6,456 nt of DNA from assembly GCF_938015785.1 (NCBI RefSeq), contig NZ_CALLWC010000042.1:1-6456 (forward strand), read 5' to 3'. Below the pieces are notes generated by a model. The model was not told where the DNA came from. It searched no databases and was given only the letters and a program-made list of their open reading frames with translations. The translations under genes and the position numbers were made by a program. Origin of the DNA: an uncultured Campylobacter sp. GTDB lineage: Bacteria > Campylobacterota > Campylobacteria > Campylobacterales > Campylobacteraceae. Below, in pieces: positions 6,142 through 6,456 of the stretch (within the stretch, counting starts at the first letter, position 1; the number at the start of each line of letters is the position of its first letter).

Positions 6142-6159
6142 AAATTTGCCTGCAAATTT
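6142..6159. repeat. Inverted pair of AAATTTGC
   Basis: AAATTTGC (6142-6149) and its complement GCAAATTT (6152-6159) are separated by CT. It is another case of two RAATTY sites arranged head to head with matching flanks. Confidence 0.45.
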
Positions 6160-6226
6160 GAAATTTCATGTTATTTAACGAGTTACGCGCTGCACCGATA
6201 AATCTGCGAGAATTTAAAAATCCTCG

Positions 6227-6252
6227 CTTCGCACCACCGTTCTTCGCACCAC
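6227..6252. repeat. 11-bp direct repeat at a composition boundary
   Basis: CTTCGCACCAC occurs at 6227-6237 and again at 6242-6252, with a period of 15 bp. It sits just before the point where RAATTY sites end and AT content rises. It could be a duplicated target site or attachment-site remnant, but two copies alone do not prove either. Confidence 0.5.
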
Positions 6253-6262
6253 AGAATTTATG

Positions 6263-6297
6263 CTAGTAGGTGTAGAACCTCTCTAAAACACCACTAG
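6263..6297. repeat. Strong imperfect hairpin at the start of the AT-rich tail
   Basis: CTAGT (6263-6267) pairs with ACTAG (6293-6297) and GGTGT (6269-6273) with ACACC (6288-6292), with A6268 bulged. AGA (6274-6276) can further pair with TCT (6282-6284). The result is a stem of up to 13 bp. Hairpins like this occur at the ends of some mobile elements (for example IS200/IS605 group) and in structured RNAs. I cannot assign it. Confidence 0.5.
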
Positions 6298-6419
6298 ATA
6301 CGCATTTAATAGCTTGTGCATTTTTTATAAACTTAGAGGCAGTAACTATAGGAGTAATTTTCGCAATTCTTCTCTATATAATTCTAGCAAAAGGTTACTT
6401 ATATAACTATCATTTATAA
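6276..6419 (+). pseudogene. Open frame with hydrophobic C-terminus and no start codon
   Basis: This frame is open for 47 codons between TAG 6273-6275 and TAA 6417-6419 but contains no ATG, GTG or TTG. Its translation reads TPLDTHLIACAFF followed by a hydrophobic run (AVTIGVIFAILLYIILA), like the last membrane helix of a protein. An ATG at 6260 opens a frame reading MLVGVEPL and then TAA; a +1 shift at CTCTCT (6279-6284) would join it to this frame. It may be the decayed end of a gene, or chance in AT-rich DNA. I do not recognise it. Confidence 0.2.
6377..6382 (+). promoter_or_regulatory. Possible -10 box in the AT-rich tail
   Basis: TATAAT with T-rich sequence upstream and no clear -35. A gene reading rightward beyond the window could use it, but such a string is easily found by chance in DNA this AT-rich, and it lies inside the open frame described at 6276-6419. 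Confidence 0.2.
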
Positions 6420-6421
6420 GT
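6397..6421 (+). terminator. AT-rich hairpin followed by T-rich tract
   Basis: ACTTATA (6397-6403) pairs with TATAAGT (6415-6421), followed by a T-rich tract (TGTTATTATTTTT). The layout resembles an intrinsic terminator and overlaps the stop codon of the open frame at 6276-6419. The all-A/T stem is weak. Confidence 0.25.
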
Positions 6422-6456
6422 TGTTATTATTTTTACAATATTTTCTATTGATTTAG

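Larger units (their letters stand above)
5749..6266. other. Non-coding region very dense in RAATTY
   Basis: I see no gene here. About 22 RAATTY hexamers occur in roughly 520 bp, about one per 24 bp, many in overlapping or back-to-back pairs such as AAAATTTGAAATTTT. The region also contains the palindromes listed separately. The density falls to zero at 6267, where the DNA becomes AT-rich in a different way. Confidence 0.7.

Noticed and set aside
6255..6330. tRNA gene at the composition boundary
   Set aside because: The hairpin is strong but there is no T-loop consensus on either strand and no cloverleaf with an acceptor stem.

Overview
ORGANISM. The window looks like chromosomal DNA of a Campylobacter with a relatively GC-rich genome, of the C. 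gracilis / C. rectus / C. showae type. This is inference. It rests on moderate-to-high GC in the genes, intergenic DNA packed with AAATTT and AAATTC, a secreted cysteine-rich Sel1-repeat (Hcp-type) protein, and a lone TATAAT -10 box with no visible -35. All four recognisable genes are on the + strand. LAYOUT. (1) 1-266 is the 3' end of fhs (formate-tetrahydrofolate ligase), followed at 277-307 by an inverted repeat that could end its transcript. (2) 267-1710 is about 1.4 kb in which I find no convincing gene. It holds about 33 copies of the palindromic hexamer RAATTY, several hairpins and a small tandem repeat. It ends in a promoter region where a 16-bp palindrome sits just upstream of a TATAAT box and is repeated 66 bp downstream. 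(3) 1711-4338 encodes an 875-residue protein I do not recognise as a named family. It has two four-unit CxxCxGxG (DnaJ-type) zinc-binding arrays, a long low-complexity linker, three predicted membrane helices and a C-terminal peptidoglycan-binding-like motif. (4) 4396-5028 encodes a secreted Hcp-like Sel1-repeat protein, 57 bp downstream and probably in the same transcript. (5) 5197-5748 encodes a histidine-phosphatase-superfamily protein with its own strong ribosome binding site. (6) 5749-6266 is non-coding and even denser in RAATTY (about 22 copies in roughly 520 bp). (7) 6267-6456 is AT-rich, has no RAATTY, and is separated from the rest by a short direct repeat and a strong hairpin; it may be a different or acquired segment. 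HOW THE GENES MAY WORK TOGETHER. The zinc-array protein and the Sel1 protein form a plausible envelope pair. The first is predicted to keep its zinc arrays in the cytoplasm and its peptidoglycan-binding-like tail in the periplasm, and the second is exported to the periplasm. The phosphatase and fhs have no evident functional link to them. The most notable signal is the RAATTY density. It fills the intergenic DNA and the disordered-linker coding segments of the zinc-array gene in all three codon phases, but is sparse in most domain-coding segments and absent from the AT-rich tail. This points to a DNA-level function. RAATTY is the site that the C. jejuni methyltransferase CtsM modifies to mark DNA for natural-transformation uptake.
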